Shown here: positions 63,104 to 64,000 of the stretch, piece after piece | Layout: each line of letters starts with the position of its first letter | Numbering within the stretch: position 1 is the first letter of the stretch | Assembly (NCBI RefSeq): GCF_018135625.1 | Contig: NZ_CP073078.1 | Span: 930,001 to 994,000, forward strand | Reading direction: 5' to 3' | Source of the DNA: Phenylobacterium montanum | GTDB taxonomy: Bacteria > Pseudomonadota > Alphaproteobacteria > Caulobacterales > Caulobacteraceae | DNA length: 64,000 nucleotides | Notes under the pieces: model-generated | Told to the model about the DNA's origin: nothing | Seen by the model: the letters and a program-made list of their open reading frames with translations, nothing else | The model's database searches: none | Position numbers and translations under genes: made by a program

Positions 63104-64000
63104 CTCTTCGGCAGGTGCAGCACGCGCTCGGCGATGAAGTTCAGGATCATCTCGCGGCTGACCGGGGCGATGCGGGCGATCATGGCCTCGCGGAAATAGC
63201 GCTCGACGAAATATTCCTTGGCGTAGCCCATGCCGCCGTGGGCCAGGACCGCATTCTCGCAGGCGCGGAACCCGGCCTCGGCGCCCAGGTATTTCGAGGC
63301 GTTGGCCTCGGCGCCGCAGTCCTTGCCGGCGTCGTAGAGGGCCGCGGCCTTGAAGGCCATCAGGTTGGCGGCTTCCAGCTCGGCCCAGGACTTGGCCAGG
63401 GGATGCTGGATGCCCTGGTTCTTGCCGATCGGCCGGCCGAACACCACCCGCTCGTTGGCGTAGTTGGCGGCCTTGGCCAGGGCCGCGCGGCCGATGCCCA
63501 CGGCCTCGACCGCAAACAGCACCCGCTCGGGGTTCAGCCCGTGCAGCAGGTAGGAAAAGCCCTTGCCCTCCTCGCCGACCAGATCCTCGGCCGGGACCTC
63601 CAGATTGTCGATGAAGAGGGTGTTACACTCCACCGCCTTGCGGCCCATCTTCGGGATCGGGTTGGCCTCGATGTGCTTGCGGTCGAGGTCGGTATAGAAC
63701 AGCGACAGGCCCTCGGTCGGCTTCTTCACCTGGTCCTTGGGCGTGGTGCGGGCGATGATCAGGATCTTGTTGGCCCGCTGGGCGCCGGTGGTCCAGATCT
63801 TCCGCCCGTTGATGCGGTAGCCATCGTTGGTGCGCTCGGCCTTGGTCTCCAGGCTGGAGGTGTCCAGGCCCGAATTGGGCTCGGTGACGGCGAAGCACAT
63901 CTTGTCCTCACCGGAGATGATCCGCGGCAGGGCATGCTGGCGCTGAGCGTCCGAGCCGAACTTCACCAGCGGCATAGGACCGAAGATGTTCAGGTGGATC
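63097..64000 (-). CDS. Acyl-CoA dehydrogenase (5' end outside window)
   Basis: The frame is open to the right edge, so the N-terminal part is missing; 300 residues are visible. The segment CFAVTEPNSGLDTSSLETKA is the substrate/FAD-binding loop of acyl-CoA dehydrogenases. GYRINGRKIWTTGAQRANKI, LEVPAEDLVGEEGKGFSYLL, ERVLFAVEAVGIGRAALAKA, VFGRPIGKNQGIQHPLAKSW and VLAHGGMGYAKEYFVERYFR are all family stations. It would desaturate an acyl-CoA while reducing FAD. Chain length and branching cannot be read. It converges on the DmpA-type gene with a seven-base overlap. Confidence 0.92.
   Translation of the reverse strand, partial: IHLNIFGPMPLVKFGSDAQRQHALPRIISGEDKMCFAVTEPNSGLDTSSLETKAERTNDGYRINGRKIWTTGAQRANKILIIARTTPKDQVKKPTEGLSLFYTDLDRKHIEANPIPKMGRKAVECNTLFIDNLEVPAEDLVGEEGKGFSYLLHGLNPERVLFAVEAVGIGRAALAKAANYANERVVFGRPIGKNQGIQHPLAKSWAELEAANLMAFKAAALYDAGKDCGAEANASKYLGAEAGFRACENAVLAHGGMGYAKEYFVERYFREAMIARIAPVSREMILNFIAERVLHLPKSY

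Overview
This is GC-rich, densely packed chromosomal DNA. I read it as an alphaproteobacterium of the Caulobacterales, of Caulobacter or Phenylobacterium type. The main reason is the divergent fliX / flgI pair followed by a CheL/FlgJ-type rod gene and a FlbY/FlgN-like gene, with a sigma-54-like promoter in front of flgI. A single-cysteine DksA, PilZ, hybrid histidine kinases and methylcrotonyl-CoA carboxylase genes fit that placement. I see no rRNA, tRNA, CRISPR array or insertion sequence. Both ends of the window cut through genes: a kpsS-like gene on the left and an acyl-CoA dehydrogenase gene on the right.

Layout. 1-3142: capsule export and lipid-linker genes (kpsS-like, kpsC-like). 3643-10670: a class A penicillin-binding protein, a PIG-L deacetylase, an M20 amidohydrolase, an alpha/beta hydrolase and a fused GDP-mannose pyrophosphorylase/AGE-family isomerase. 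10768-14103: a PilZ protein and the elongation factor P module, with efp divergent from epmA-epmB. 14100-19668: an S9 peptidase and the two methylcrotonyl-CoA carboxylase subunits in one run. 19779-25570: cupin and NDH-2, a DUF488 protein and a GreA/GreB-family factor, an MFS carrier, a small NTF2-like secreted protein and an SDR. 25765-30943: an acyltransferase, an unknown gene behind a possible leaderless promoter and dyad, a REP-like inverted repeat, a hybrid kinase and small secreted proteins.

31015-35650 holds a four-gene operon (SDR, HMG-CoA-synthase-like/OB-fold fusion, SCP2-type thiolase, non-haem iron oxygenase). It looks like an acyl-CoA side-chain module and is the least explained part of the window. 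35903-39049: a secreted unknown, lrp/ald and a glyoxalase-type protein. 39154-39488: the wreck of a plsC-like acyltransferase gene. 39586-44243: a soluble GAF/PAS hybrid kinase converging on a CHASE4-GGDEF-EAL protein. 44499-48332: a very large, probably type I-secreted GH16 glycanase. 48861-53918: a nitronate monooxygenase, an ATM1-type ABC exporter, a lipoprotein, a LOG protein and dksA. 54019-56600: the flagellar cluster. 56584-64000: an ABC-F protein, a DUF1203 protein, a DODA-type dioxygenase, a TetR / cytochrome P450 pair with two matching operators, a DmpA-type peptidase and the partial acyl-CoA dehydrogenase.

Many neighbouring genes converge with stop codons that overlap by a few bases (6240-6253, 42039-42042, 56584-56600, 59690-59693, 63097-63103), so the genome is very compact. 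Because third codon positions are so GC-rich, very long open frames also occur opposite real genes. I treated those as artefacts. All functional names come from reading motifs by eye; no database search was run.
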